64,000 nucleotides of DNA, taken from contig JAGTXK010000187.1 of NCBI GenBank assembly GCA_019096195.1, forward strand, positions 682,001 to 746,000. Reading direction: 5' to 3'. Below the pieces are notes generated by a model. The model worked only from the letters and a program-made list of their open reading frames with translations, did no database searches and had not been told where the DNA came from. Shown piece after piece: positions 1-11,821 of the stretch. The stretch is from Boletus sp. NGJ. Taxonomy: Eukaryota > Basidiomycota > Agaricomycetes > Boletales > Boletaceae. A program made the translations under genes and the position numbers. Each line of letters starts with the position of its first letter. The stretch's first letter is position 1.

Positions 1-471
1 CACACGTAAAACGATCGCGATCGTCGTGGACACGTGCGGCTATGCGTTCGTACCTTGCCACGTTTGGCGACCATGGCCGCCGTAGGCCCAAAAAGAAGAA
101 GAAAAAATTTTGGGCCACCACGACTCGTGCCGAGGATATGTTGGTACCATGTCGGCTCCCAGCGGTTGTTGTGTGGGACGAAACACGAACGAGACGAGAG
201 CTGACGTGGTATAACAATAGCGGGTCCTTCTCCTTTGAAGCTCCAGTGACGTCGGTTATCTGATAAGTGCCATGCATGCGTTTCCTTGAAGTCGCGTATC
301 GGTTCTTGGCAAGAGAATTGTCCACCCTGTTTTCGTATGCGATCGACGCAATTTTTTTTTTTTGGGAAAAACATTGAATATATACACGATGTTCTACAAG
401 CTGATGATAGACAAACGCAGGCAATCACATGGAGTCAAACAGACGTGCGAGGGAGGGGCCGGGGAGCCAAT
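1..471. other. no gene recognised at left edge
   Basis: Short open frames exist on both strands but none has a recognisable motif or a plausible splice structure. A run of T lies near 349-361. The last part is 3' flank of the oxidoreductase gene on the minus strand. Confidence 0.5.
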
Positions 472-1505
472 TTACTTGGAGAAACCTTGGTACTGGGCAA
501 CAATCTCCCAGAATCCTTTACCCTGTAGAGATGCGATTTCCATTTCGAGCGGGGAAGGCTGGCGAGAGCCATCTGTGCCTGCAAAAGTTCCCGCACCCCA
601 GGAAGAGCCTGGGACGACGAGAGGGAAAAAAAGGGTTGAGGCTCTGAATGTACAGGTGAAATGACCTTTTTTTGACGTACCACCGTGAATCTCAGTCAGG
701 TTGGACAGTTGAGGGAAGGCATGTTTGTAGCCGAGAGGGACGTAGATCATCCCGTGGTGGACAAAGGTGGAGAGGGTGTTGGCAACGGTGATCTCCTGTC
801 CACCGCCCTGGGTGCCGGTGGAGACGAAGACACCGCATAGCTTGCCAGCGAGAGCGGACTTGCTCCAGAGTGGGCCAGTTGCGTCCCAAAAGGCCTAATG
901 AATTCGATGAGACACGACGGGTCACATAATCCGCGGAGGACGCATACCTTCCACTGCACAGGGAAGTTACCATAGCGAGTGGGAATACCGAAAAGGAAGG
1001 CGTCAAAATTGACCATGTCGTCGGGGAGAAGGATAGGGTAGTCTGGGCGAGGAGGTGCCTTGACGAGCTTCAAAATGTCCTCAGAGAGGGTCTCTTGGAT
1101 TCTACATGCCATATTGAACGAGACACGTAGAAGGGGGAGCAACGACGCTTACTGGTAGATGGTAGCACTCCCACCGGCTTCAGCGACACCAGTCTTGACA
1201 GCCTCGGCGACTGCGCAGAAAATATTTGGTCTTGTTACGAGCGAGAGAAATACACAATGGAGGGACATACGTTTGGAAATATGGCCGTAGAGGGAGTAGA
1301 TGACGATGGCAACTCGGGGGGCCGACATAGTGGTATCTGGAGATTGAGGAAGAGTAGGCTCTGAGGGAGATGCTTGTGCTGGTGGAGCTGTATAAGGAAC
1401 GGGGGCAGATGATGGTCTGGGTTCAGTTGTGTCAGTTTTTGTATCTTTTCGCTCCTGCTTTCGCTCGGAGAAATTGTCCTTCTGCCGCTTTCCAGGGAAA
1501 CACAT
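472..1505 (-). CDS. NAD(P)H:quinone oxidoreductase, flavodoxin fold (copy 1)
   Basis: FMN-dependent two-electron quinone reductase of the WrbA/Pst2/Ycp4 family, which reduces quinones to quinols and limits redox cycling. Five exons on the minus strand, 1505-1271, 1210-1153, 1101-948, 894-681 and 608-472, give an unbroken 265-residue protein; starting at the inner ATG (1328) gives 206 residues, the usual family length. Visible motifs are the N-terminal FMN phosphate-binding loop YSLYGHISK, the PTRYGNFP loop, [10 protein letters not shown], and [10 protein letters not shown]. The extra 59 residues of the long form begin [12 protein letters not shown] and are rich in Ser/Pro/Thr. I prefer the long start because the frame is open and basic and because a Met-Cys start could take a lipid; a further ATG lies at 1535. 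Copies 2-4 have exactly the same intron positions, so all four share a recent ancestor. Confidence 0.88.
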
Positions 1506-1535
1506 TCCGGGGATATTTAAAAAGGAAGCTGACAC

Positions 1536-2715
1536 AGCAGTGTGTGAGGAAGGGGTCGACTAGAGGCTAAAGAGCGTGTATCAGGCGTGGGAGACGACGG
1601 CGTATGGTGCCAAGGCCTGGAAACCTTTGCTACCGACCACATGATGTGCTTTTATGCATTAGCAGAGTGAAGGATTACTTGATACCAAAAAGACGGTACC
1701 TGCACATCATCAATTTTGAGATGCATTGGGGTTGGATTTCTCATCCATGAACGCCAACAGTTGCTTACCGGTGGCCTGGGCAACCTTGGAAAACAACATC
1801 CAAATCAAGACTCGATAAGATGAGGTATTCCATGAGCGGGCAAAAGGTCCTTTCAGATAACGGCTGTGAAGAGTGAAGAAAAAAGCCTGCAGAATAAGCT
1901 CCGGAAGCTATACTGAATGGATTGTGGCTTTGGCCCTGAATTATTACACGCCAGCTTTCTCATGGGTTGCCAGCGGCAGAGGATCCAAAATATCTCTCTG
2001 AATGGCATGGTAAAGCCTTTAACCTCCTTTGTCTCGCCCAAGAAGGGCCTGGGATCCACGACGCAGTAAAAGTCTTGTTGATCAGAATGTCGGGCTCAAG
2101 ACGAGCCAGCCCGTTCTTTTGAAGTATTGACGATGTGCCAAAAGCTGCCAATGTTGCGACCATTAAAAAACTCGGTGGAAAGGTATGTTCAAAGATATCC
2201 TACGCTTGAGCCGGGACGCCGAGGTCACAAGAAGGATAAATGTTGCTTATCAGTGCATCAGGCGACTCCAAGAACCACGCTGGAACTGTCGTATTTGTTC
2301 TATAATGATTCAGCATGTTCCAAAAGAGATCTCAAGTTCTCGGGATTGCTGAAAATTTATTGTCAGGCGACACAGCACTCTTGTCCAACGTTTAACCTTC
2401 CGTTCCTGATGAGCATGGTGTCGAAACGGGAGCGGAACCACGAAAACGTTTCGGTGGCCGATGCGCCATGCAATTCGGATGGGCAACTCCGCAGCGGCGG
2501 GCGCCTGAAGTCGGTGTGTATCCGTTCTGATCTATGTAACATGCTACACCAGCAGTGGTGGTCAGCGTCGTGGTGAAATGGCGTCGGTGAGGCCGATGAC
2601 GAAGCTATCCCCTAAATTTCCAAGCACAGCAGCTGCGATTGCAATTTCGACGGCCATACAAATAATTCATCTGGCCCCCCTCCTTTGGCAGTAGTTTTCA
2701 GTTTTTGCTTGCACC
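1536..2715. other. intergenic, no gene recognised
   Basis: Reading frames up to about 150 codons occur (for example 2127-2576 on the plus strand), but their translations show no family signature and no matching exons around them. The part next to 2716 must hold the promoter of copy 2. Confidence 0.45.
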
Positions 2716-3589
2716 ATGTCTTCTCCCAAAGTCGCAATCATCATCTACTCGTTACACGGCCATATCGCCAAGCGTGAGGATCATATCTTGTCTCGACTCG
2801 ACTTGGCTTACCCCTAAATCACCACAATGTCCCAGTGGCGGAATCCGTCAAACAAGGCATTGCGGATGCTGGCGGCTCGGCCACCATCTACCAGTATGTT
2901 TTAACATATCTCTGCACATGACCGGGACCGTTGATTCAATCCTCCATCCAGGATTGCAGAGACCCTCTCGGAGGATATTCTAGCCAAAATGCATGCACCC
3001 CCTAAACCAGACTACCCGATTCTCAACCCGCTTGACCTTAAGGACTTCAATGCATACCTGTTCGGTATCCCTACTCGTTACGGTAACTTCCCTGCTCAGT
3101 GGAAGGTTGGTATCTTTGATCCGTCCCTTCGTTCGTTTGGTCGTCCCCGAGAGCTAATTTTATCACGTGGTTTCAAGGTGTTTTGGGATGCGACCGGCGG
3201 GCTCTGGACACACGGTACCTTGGCAGGCAAGTTTGCTGGCGTGTTCGTCTCCACGGGCACACCCGGGTGGTGGCCAGGAAGCTACCGTGATGAGCTCCCT
3301 CAGCACTCTCACCCACCATGGCATCTGCTTTGTCCCTCTTGGTTACAAGGACAATTTTCCAACGCTAGCCAACACGAACGAGGTCCGTGGTGGTATGTCT
3401 CGGTTGTCTCGATTCGCGATCTTAGGGGTCTGACGAACATCTATGATAGGCTCGCCTTGGGGAGCGGGTACGTTTGCTGGTGCCGATGGCACTCGCCAGC
3501 CCACTCCTCTCGAGCTCTCACTCGCTAAAATGCAGGGCCAAAAATTTTGGGAAGTCGTCTCCAGGTACGAGTTTCCCGGTCGAGCCTGA
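2716..3589 (+). CDS. NAD(P)H:quinone oxidoreductase (copy 2), one extra base
   Basis: Second WrbA/Pst2-type quinone reductase. Exons 2716-2773, 2836-2893, 2952-3105, 3178-3392 and 3450-3589 match the exon lengths of the other copies (58, 58, 154, 214 and a variable last exon), except that exon 4 is 215 bases. The additional base lies in CCCGGG at 3262-3267, within the codons for the conserved [10 protein letters not shown] loop, and throws the downstream frame. Apart from this the gene looks healthy: FMN loop [21 protein letters not shown], a conserved last exon starting [10 protein letters not shown], and an ending YEFPGRA. Either this copy is newly dead or the base is a sequence error; the same kind of error appears in other genes here. 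It is more diverged from copy 3 than copy 4 is. Confidence 0.8.
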
Positions 3590-4455
3590 AAAAGATGCAT
3601 AAGGAATACTTGTACGAGGCTATCACAGTTGATTTGTGTGTACAATAGGATATGGATATGGAATGAAAAGATTGCTCCGGGACATGAGTCGCTGGCACCA
3701 TAAAAGAAGAGTTTGAAGAGTTAATTTAAGGTTGTTCATAAACACCGAGCTGGGCCATGTCTCTGCAAACGGATCGACTGACGAATAGTATCTGGCTGAC
3801 ATATACCAGCGTCGGAGAATGACAATGCTGGATACGTTACCGTTCCGGATCCGTTATATATGCCTTTCTTTCCCTTGATGACCCGACCCACATTCCTAAA
3901 GCAACGTGCGCGGGCGGGCTGAGGGTGGAGGTAACTGAGACATTCACGCTTGCACCAACGACGGATACTGCCGAAACGTGGTGTTTTGCTGTGAGCTCGT
4001 CGCTCAGTTGGTCTGAATTGCACCATCGTGATGACTCACCGAGGTGGAGATTTTGAATGATCCCATGTGGACAGCTAGCGACCCTCCATTTCCGACTGGC
4101 ACCTTCGGTGACGCTCTGACACATAGATCGGTCAGCTCAACGCCATCCCCATGACACCGCGGGTTCTCGTGAGTACCACAACATCGTTTTTGTGCATGCT
4201 GACCGTAATCGTATCGCGCTAGGTAGATGAACGTGTCCTTTATGTGCCCGACCTGGCACCGACCAATCACCGCCGCCCTGATGGAATCGCGTCCTTTACG
4301 TGCCAGGCCTGATAGTGACCAATCACCGCCCGCCCTGATCTCGCCATTCCGTCTCGTGTCCGCAAAGCTACAAATACCAACCCAAATCGTCCCTCAATGA
4401 TCCCCATCGAACGCCGATCCTTCTCTTCCATCCATACCATCCATCTCTACTCGAC
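3590..4455. other. intergenic, promoter of copy 3
   Basis: No gene seen. From about 4145 the sequence is repeated upstream of copy 4 (from 15791). It contains two tandem CCAAT-box units, described separately. Confidence 0.5.
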
Positions 4456-5326
4456 ATGTCCTCCCCAAAGGTCGCCATCATCATCTACACCATGTACGGT
4501 CATATCGCCAAACGTAAGTGTTGTAACCTATTCGCGAGCACTCTGATCATCGTCTTATTCGTAGTCGCCGAATCCGTCAAGGCTGGTATCGTAGAAGCTG
4601 GCGGTTCTGCCACCATCTACCAGTACGTCCGTCTATGATCGATCCATCGATTCAATCGCTCATCGCCCATCTAGAATCCCAGAGACCCTCCCGGCCGACA
4701 TCCTCACCAAGATGCACGCCCCTCCTAAACCAGATTACCCCGTCATCACTGCTGAGGAGTTGCCGGATTTTGATGCCTTCCTCTTTGGTATTCCCACTCG
4801 TTACGGTAACTTCCCTGCACAATGGAAGGTGTGTCTTGTCAAATTTTGTTGGATCAGCGTTGCTGTGGCGTCGTGGCGTAGCCAGAGATCTTATTACCCC
4901 TCGACAGGTCTTTTGGGACACGACCGGTGGACTCTGGGCCAAAGGCGCATTGGTAGGCAAGTTCGCGGCCGTGTTCGTTTCCACGGGTACGCCGGGCGGC
5001 GGACAAGAAGCGACCGTCATCAACTCGCTCTCGACGCTCACGCACCACGGTATCATATACGTTCCGCTCGGCTACGGCCGTACATTTGCCCAATTGTCCA
5101 ACCTGTCCGAGGTTCACGGTGGTACGTCTCGTCGCATTCTCTATTGTCTCACCCATAGGCTGATGGTCGTTGCGTGTGTTTTGTGTCTCTGCGTTCTAGG
5201 ATCGCCTTGGGGTGCGGGTGCGTTTGCGGGCCCGGATGGAAGCCGCCAACCGAGCGCGCTCGAACTCGAGATCGCCAAGCACCAGGGTATCGGGTTCTGG
5301 GAGACCGTCTCCAAGCACAAGTTCTA
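4145..5326 (+). repeat. segmental duplication, unit 1 (copy 3 locus)
   Basis: This stretch, promoter plus almost the whole of copy 3, recurs at 15791-16980 on the same strand. The first 840 bases or so are nearly identical, including introns. Most of exon 4 after about 4990 is clearly more diverged, intron 4 is unrelated, and exon 5 is again nearly identical. Similarity stops inside the stop codon. Confidence 0.85.
4263..4325 (+). promoter_or_regulatory. tandem CCAAT boxes upstream of copy 3
   Basis: CCAATCA at 4263-4269 and again at 4319-4325, each followed by CCGCC and GCCCTGAT, form two repeats about 56 bases apart and 130-190 bases upstream of the ATG. CCAAT boxes bind the Hap2/3/5 (NF-Y) complex in fungi. 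The pair is kept in the duplicated promoter of copy 4 at 15909-15971. Confidence 0.5.
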
Positions 5327-5327
5327 G
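4456..5327 (+). CDS. NAD(P)H:quinone oxidoreductase (copy 3)
   Basis: Intact 203-residue FMN quinone reductase of the WrbA/Pst2 family. Exons are 4456-4513, 4565-4622, 4675-4828, 4908-5121 and 5200-5327, all with GT-AG introns of 51-79 bases, and the frame is open from ATG to TAG. FMN-contact motifs are YTMYGHIAK near residues 11-19, [12 protein letters not shown], and [12 protein letters not shown], then [11 protein letters not shown]. The C-terminus is WETVSKHKF. As the cleanest member of the family it is a good reference for the other three. Two CCAAT boxes upstream suggest a regulated promoter; in yeasts this family responds to oxidative stress, but no such element is evident here. Confidence 0.92.
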
Positions 5328-5598
5328 GAGATGCAGTCCTCGATGATAGGTTTCTCTTGAAACAGATCATGTACCATACGTGTCATACATTCTTGTAAAG
5401 GTAGCATCGTAAACTGGATGCAGAATGACCCCAAGTCCCTGATAGTCACGCCTTCTCATCGAGAACCAAAGTAGGCGTGCGAGCTTGCATGGGATGATAT
5501 CGTACACAGATCGACACAGAGCTAAAAACAAGTGTGGCATGACAGAAGGAATGGGAATCGCGTATGAGCCATCGAGCGACCTTTTGAACCTCGAAACA

Positions 5599-8500
5599 TC
5601 ACATGAGCTCCTCTATCGAATACGGAGGCGTCGCATCCTCCACCGCCTGTCTCTGACGGTCAAACTCCTCGACGTGGGCTGCTGTCACGTCCGCTATCTG
5701 TCGCGGAACTATTTGAAAGATGAAGCTGATGAGCCCGACGACCGACGACCGACCATAATCGAACAAGAACACGGGATGGAAGAGGATAGAACAGGAGACA
5801 TACCAGGTTCCCTGATCGCAGGCAGAGCCCGCCCGACGGTATCTTGTATCTTTTCCAGACGTTGATTGATATTGCCAACGAATTTCTAAAATCGGGGGGG
5901 GGGCAAAGACACGAGAGGATGAGCACAGGTCAACGAAACCAAAAAGCAAAGGCATCGACTTTCTGCCACGCAACGATGACCCTCGTTGGATTCGTCTTGT
6001 TGGGGCTTACCTTTTGGTCCTCCGCGACAAGCTCAAGTATCTTCTGACTCGCTATTTGCGACTTTTCTTGTATGGCTGCCTGGGCCTGACCGAGTTTCAC
6101 TGCGCAAATCCCCGGTCATGGGTCATCGACGGACCTCTCTCTCCGCGTCATGCGGGATGAGAGGAGACATACAGGTAAACAGCCATTTTCCTTCTGCACT
6201 TCTGTCCTCTTGGAATTGAAGCAAATGTCCGACTTCTCTAAGGACCACAGCAGGTCGTCAGCCAAGGCGGACAGCCATAGAAAGCAAGGGAACTCGGACC
6301 TTTGGGCAGGCATGATATACAAATCCGACACGCGCAAGTATGTTCGCGAAATACGCTCGGCGAGCATGCTCACTTTGAGTGGGCACATCATTTGGGCGTA
6401 CATCGCATGCCGGGTCCAGTCTAAGTAGTAATGTGCCAAAGGCTATGTTAGTTTAACAAAGACCGTCCAGATTAGCGCGGGAAGTGTTCACCGGAAAGCG
6501 TGACGCCAGCGAGGACCATCTTGGAGTTTGCCTCAATGTTTTTGACCCATGACGTTACTTGGGGTTTCATCACGTCGTTGATGAGCGACGCAACGTTGCA
6601 GAAGAACTGCGTCATTTGCGAAAACTGGGCACGGAGCGCTGTGGTACCAAGTGGGTTGTAGGCATGGTCACAATGAACGCATGCAGAGGCGGCGCGTACG
6701 TACTCGTGAAGGCCTTGACGGCTTGCATCAGCACAGGCAGGATCTCTTTCAGGGTTGCGTTCTCCAGAGACAATTGCGTCATGGATGCAATCGTCTTTGT
6801 GATTTCACGCTGGCCTTCGATCAAACGCGAGGACGCCCTGTCGTATGATTCTCGTGCCGCTTCGAGGTTTCCGCGCGTTTGATCGACCTAGGGGTGAATA
6901 TGAGTCAGTCGTCAAAGATATGTCCCTCGCATACGCACACTGAATTTCGCTGTTTCGACTGCAGCTTGCTGTATGAGGAGACTCGGTCGCACCCGCATCG
7001 TTCATCGGTGATAGGATGTTATACATACCGTACAACTGCTGGCAGTCGAGACGTTCTTCGGGGTACCAGGGCCAGTCGCATTGTTCCCAGTTTGCTGCAG
7101 AATGAGGTTGCACCGCGTCACAATACCCTGGAGATCATTTATCATCTTCTTTACCACAGGCTTGTGTTTATCGAGGGCTCTATCGTCGCCACTCTCGATG
7201 GTCCTCGCCGTTGTATTGACCTTCTTTCGTGACGCGAATGGCTTGTTCCATGATAGGCAGGAGCTCTGACGAGATGGGCTTAGTTTTGTCTAGGCGATTC
7301 ATCGTTCTTTCCAAGCTCGCTTCGACATACAAGCCACCACTCTTGTTGTTCTGGATGGGTACACAAATAAGGCACCTGTAGAAGATGATAGTTGCCATGC
7401 AGAACACGTACCGAGTCGCGAATCTTATCCCAATCAGGCTTCTTGCCAGGTCCGCCAGAGATGAGGAGTTTCAGGGCAGAAACGAGTCCAAGGACTTGTT
7501 GCGCGAGAGAGACTCCGGGATCACTCAGTGCTTCCCCTGAAGGTTGCGTCGATTTTTCTGCACATGTCGCCAAACGTTGACCATTCAGCACATTTCTTTG
7601 AGAATTTGTGTGCCTACCTCCTACAGGAGACGAGCCAGTTTGCAAATAGTGACTCCTGACGTTGGCCGTACCAAAAAAGGCGTTCACAGGGGCTGTGATG
7701 GCGTTCGTCAAGTTTTCTACTACATGCATGCCCACGAGATCCCAACTAGTGAAGACGTCAATTGATCTCCATCATCTGATGACAACAAAGAAACTCACCC
7801 AGACGGGACACTATCGACAGCAGTCTTAAACTCTTGTTCTGCATTCGCGAATGACTGGATGACGTCGTCAGTCATTCTCCTGACATACTCGAAAGGGTCG
7901 CTGCAATGGCATTCCTACCCTTTTCATCAAATCAGATGTCTCTTTGGCTTCCTTGACCATTCGTTCTTCTTGCTCTGCCTGTTGCTTCAGGATAGCGACG
8001 TGCATTTCGTTACGCACTGTTACTTGTTCTACGTTTCCGATCTGTCTCATAATGAAGCACAAGCCTGGAAGGTCTGATAGATGAGCCTACCTTGTAAGTT
8101 GTACACTCCAAGATCTCTTGAGCAAGTGCGGAAATCCTAACAAACGCACTCTCGCACGACCGCGACGCGTCTCTGACTCAAGGTGTCAGCAACTATGCCA
8201 TCCTGGCTGTCGAGCAAGCGAGCGACATCAGGAAGAACGTACACGCATATGTTGGTCAGTTCCGAAACCGCGTCGAGCGCATCCGGAAGCAAGTATTCAA
8301 GTTCGATTGGAGACTGGCTCTGTATGATGATCGTCACGGCCCTCTTGATCGCCTCCGGCAACTGACTCGATGCGTTGTTGATACGCGTCATCTGGTATGA
8401 TGCCGTCTCGAATGCAGTGTAGCCGTCGCCTACCATTTGCTGGAGACACGTCTTGAAAGAGGCGGGATACTTTGCGTACGTGAACTTGGCGGACTTGTTT

Positions 8501-8819
8501 TCGGAGATGAGCGCTGCAAGTGCAATGTTGGTCAGCGGAATGTTATTTGTGCATGGAAGGAGGGAGATACGGACAGAAATCGTTTGTACTGGAAGCGATG
8601 ACCATCAGTGAACCCAACAGGGCGATGGAGAGTGGAGCAGGCTGGAGGAGGTCTCCCCAGTTCGTATTACACCACATGCTATGAGAAGAAAGAGTCAGAA
8701 CGTTGTGGTACGACCGCGGACAAAGGTACGTACACCATCCAGCTGTCCTCGTTAACATCTCTCCCTCTGGATACCTGGGCGACCGCATTGCGTACTTGTA
8801 CCAACTCCGTGGATGACAT
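5599..8819 (-). CDS. helix-rich protein of unknown family (gene A)
   Basis: I do not recognise the family. About 17 exons on the minus strand can be joined: 8819-8734, 8678-8575, 8513-8243, 8172-8091, 8041-7919, about 7887-7799, 7745-7618, 7557-7412, 7350-7029, 6968-6939, 6887-6704, 6638-6492, 6420-6300, 6237-6173, 6099-6011, 5885-5804 and 5708-5599, giving about 725 residues. The protein is almost wholly helical, with long Glu/Lys/Gln-rich stretches likely to form coiled coils (for example KQQAEQEERMVKEAKETSD) and one hydrophobic stretch near residues 43-58. It ends PPYSIEELM, and gene B ends PQFAIEDLM. Two joins are imperfect: exon 9 changes frame by one base near 7237, and the exon 5/6 boundary needs either a 31-base intron or one extra base. 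These may be sequence errors or early decay. Gene B lies 1.7 kb away in the opposite direction. Confidence 0.6.
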
Positions 8820-8868
8820 GGTGAGAAATATTCACCCGAACGTCTATGAGACTGGTTGGCGGAGTGAA

Positions 8869-8877
8869 CCTTTTATA
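8869..8877 (-). promoter_or_regulatory. TATA box of gene A
   Basis: TATAAAAGG on the minus strand, 50 bases before the ATG at 8819. The same box and flank recur at about 15400, in a fragment without the gene. Confidence 0.5.
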
Positions 8878-10408
8878 CGAAGATCTGGCAACATACCATT
8901 TCTCGTGAGATTAGACCCCTTAGGTCTGTGGGGGGGGGAGAGCGCTCGTGGAGCCTGCTTCCATTCCCTAGGATCTTCCTGAATCTGTGTTCTCCACGAG
9001 GCAAAGGCGCTCGAACTTCGCACCCAAAAGGCAACGAAAAGACTGACGCCCGCAGTCGGCGAAGCTACACGCATTGATCAGCATCTTTTGCTTGAGAAGA
9101 TTAAAGTTTCTTTTGAAGTCGTGGATGGCTTGAAAGGTCATAGAAACGCGTGTTTTCCGTAACTCACCAGTGTGTAATGTAGGAAAGAAGCTGGAAGAGG
9201 GTGATTTGATACTCGGAGACGCTCATAAATAAAAGACTGCCCCTTTCTTACTGTTTTGCCGACGAAGATCTCTGCTCTTAGAAGTACAGGTGTAGCCGGA
9301 GATGAAGTCGAGGGTTGTTGGTGTCAATGCGCGTTTCACCTTGCTTGTCAAGGTCACCCCGTGTTGGCTTCCTGTGCCAAACTTGAACGTCCACACGACT
9401 GGCAAATAGACAGTAAAATAATAAAGATTAAGCTGATGATAGTGCAAAGCACCGGCCCTCTTTTCGTCCTGTATGGTATTTAGCATATATGTCGGGAGTC
9501 AACAAGAGGTCACTGATCAGAGTTGGAGGATTCAAAATCCATGGTGCCGACAAGCAAGGTGATTGGTGTCAACGACGCCCCCTTGTTAGACAAAGCCCCA
9601 CAGCCTTCATGTGCCATACAATGCTAGTAATGCATAGCGGCCATCTTCACACCTAGGCTGACTTCCACAGGGCTTCCTGAATACAAGGACATGTGCACAC
9701 TGCACGGCGTTCAAGCGCACTGTTTTTTGTCACGTCTTCTGCATTTCACTGATCACGACGCAATCCAGGTAAGCGCTAAATGATCCGGGACTCTATCAAA
9801 GACCCTTCAAGTCTTCCTCACAGCTTCTACAGTATCACAGCGTCGTGAACACGTGTTTCTGTTGTCTTCAATCAACGGCGATGGCACTGTTACCTGGACC
9901 GTATGTGATGCAAGATCGTGGACCAATGGATCTGCGTGCGGCCTCGTTGAGGACAGGACATTCAAACCATCTCATTTCATTTCTTGTGGCAATCACATTA
10001 GGGCGCGATAAGTATGGCGTCTTCTTGCTTCACTAGGGTACAGGGCATTCGCAGCCTCGACCATCTCGGCGCTCCGCGCGTGAGGCCGCACCATGCGCCA
10101 TCGTGTCTTGCTGTTAACCAACCGCCCCCTGAGCCTACAAGTTGACCCATAACCTCGACATGCCCTATCTTCTCTTCCTTGAATATAACATTTTGAATCC
10201 CTAGCGGGCCGCCGTCGACAAGCCCCTACTAGATCCCACTTCTTACCTTCGATCACGCAACGGCCTTTCCCGAATTTGCCCGTGCCCTCACCCAAATTTT
10301 CCAAGCCCACCAGTTCCCGCCGCGTGGGTACTATCCCGCTAGAAAGTCGCTTCATATTTATTTTCTTTGTCTGTCAGCTGAACAACTGACAATCGGAGGA
10401 AGACGTAG
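8878..10408. other. divergent intergenic region of genes A and B
   Basis: Frames here (for example 8844-9074 and 9993-10355 on the minus strand) show no family motif and no consistent splicing. A first exon of gene B or an untranslated exon of either gene could lie here. Confidence 0.4.
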
Positions 10409-10480
10409 GTCGAGCGATGCGCCAGCATCAAAGTGGGGGCTCAGCTCTTGTCTTCCCTTGTTTCTCGGCTACAGATTGGT

Positions 10481-11813
10481 ATGCTCGTCTCGCAAGCTAC
10501 CACGATGCAACAAGACATCGAGGACGACACGGCGCGTTGTATATCCCTCGAGTGGTTTCTGACCACGTTACAATCTGAGAGCGAGTCCCTTCTGAGGCAG
10601 GACGCCGGCCCTGCGATGGATAGTCTTATTGTACTCGTCAACCGTATCGAATCACTCCACCAAGTTACCCAAGATCAAAGGACGTCTGCCTTGATGAGCT
10701 ACCGCGATCCTACATCGGCTTTTGGAGCGATCCAAGCTCGCACGCCCCTCGTGAACGCATGTAAATCACAGAGCCAAGTTGTGTTTGGTCACTTGCGATC
10801 GTTGAGCGAGAAAGCGAGAAACTTGACACAGAAATTCACGGAGGTGCGCTGGATCGCTTCAACAGCTCTACGCACGGTTCGTTGACAAACTAGCACGCCT
10901 CCTTCCTTCCTGGACGAATGCAGCTCACGACGGACTTTACGTTTCAAGTGACGTTGGCACAAGAGCGCATCGAACGACTCCAGAACATGGTGCAAATCGC
11001 AGAGACGTTGCGGAACGGTGTAGAAAATCAACGTGGAAGTTGGCAGTACGTGGGACGTGTTCTCGACTCATGGTGACAAGGCGCTCAACGGCCATCTCGC
11101 AGTGGGCAAAAGGCGACGGCCGAACAACACGTTGAACAAGCCAGAGCGACCATTCGGTCTGCGGAGAGGAAACGCGACAGTATGGAATCAGCTCGGGTAC
11201 GATTTGATCTTGTTTGTGACGAACGACAGACATGAACTCTGTCAACCAGGTCGTACGGAATTTCTTCACGTTTGGCCTCGGGGAGGTCTTCGATTTCTTT
11301 GACTTGAACGAGGAAATCGAGGGTGCCGAACGAATGGTCACAAGCGCCACGCAAAACGTACAAGCGTGCGAGCAGAGCATTCAACGGGCCATGACTGCCT
11401 TGCAACGAATCGACGACGAAGTTGTACTTCTTAACACGCTTGGGGATACGGTCTTTGCTCAAGAGACGACGCTCCAGGAGAGCGTGACGCATGGACAAGC
11501 ACTCCGTATGCGTACGGTCAATCTCACCAACGCCTCTCTGGATGTCTCTCTCTTTGTCGGGAAACTCGCCGCAAGGAGCGAAACGTTTGCGGTCCACCAT
11601 ACTGCACAAGGATTTGGCCAAAGCGTACTGAGTTTTGGGAGGCTGATGATGTCTGAGGGGATGTTGAATGGGTTGCTGGTGGAGCGTGACCCGGGGGCGT
11701 TGCAGGAGACGCTGGACATGATTGCTCATAGTAACGGCGACGACAGTATCGCAGGGGACGGTAGGCTTATAGAAGGACAGCAGCCACAGTTTGCGATTGA
11801 GGACCTGATGTGA
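10481..11813 (+). CDS. helix-rich protein, distant paralogue of gene A (gene B)
   Basis: Family not recognised. Exons 10481-10843, 10924-11045, 11103-11196 and 11250-11813 give an unbroken 380-residue chain from the first ATG in frame; the frame is open back to 10409, so a further 5' exon is possible and the start is uncertain. The protein is helical with coiled-coil-like segments (EQHVEQARATIRSAERKRDS; ERMVTSATQNVQACEQSIQR). A stretch with LDVSLFVGKLAARSETF resembles LKVSMLAERISRTYLRV of gene A, and the C-terminal IEDLM matches IEELM, which is why I call them paralogues. At 380 residues it is about half the length of gene A, so it is either a short member or lacks 5' exons. Unlike gene A it has no frame problem. 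Confidence 0.6.
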
Positions 11814-11821
11814 TTGTAATG

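Noticed and set aside
2127-2576. 149-residue protein
   Set aside because: No recognisable domain, no neighbouring exons, and composition like random translation.
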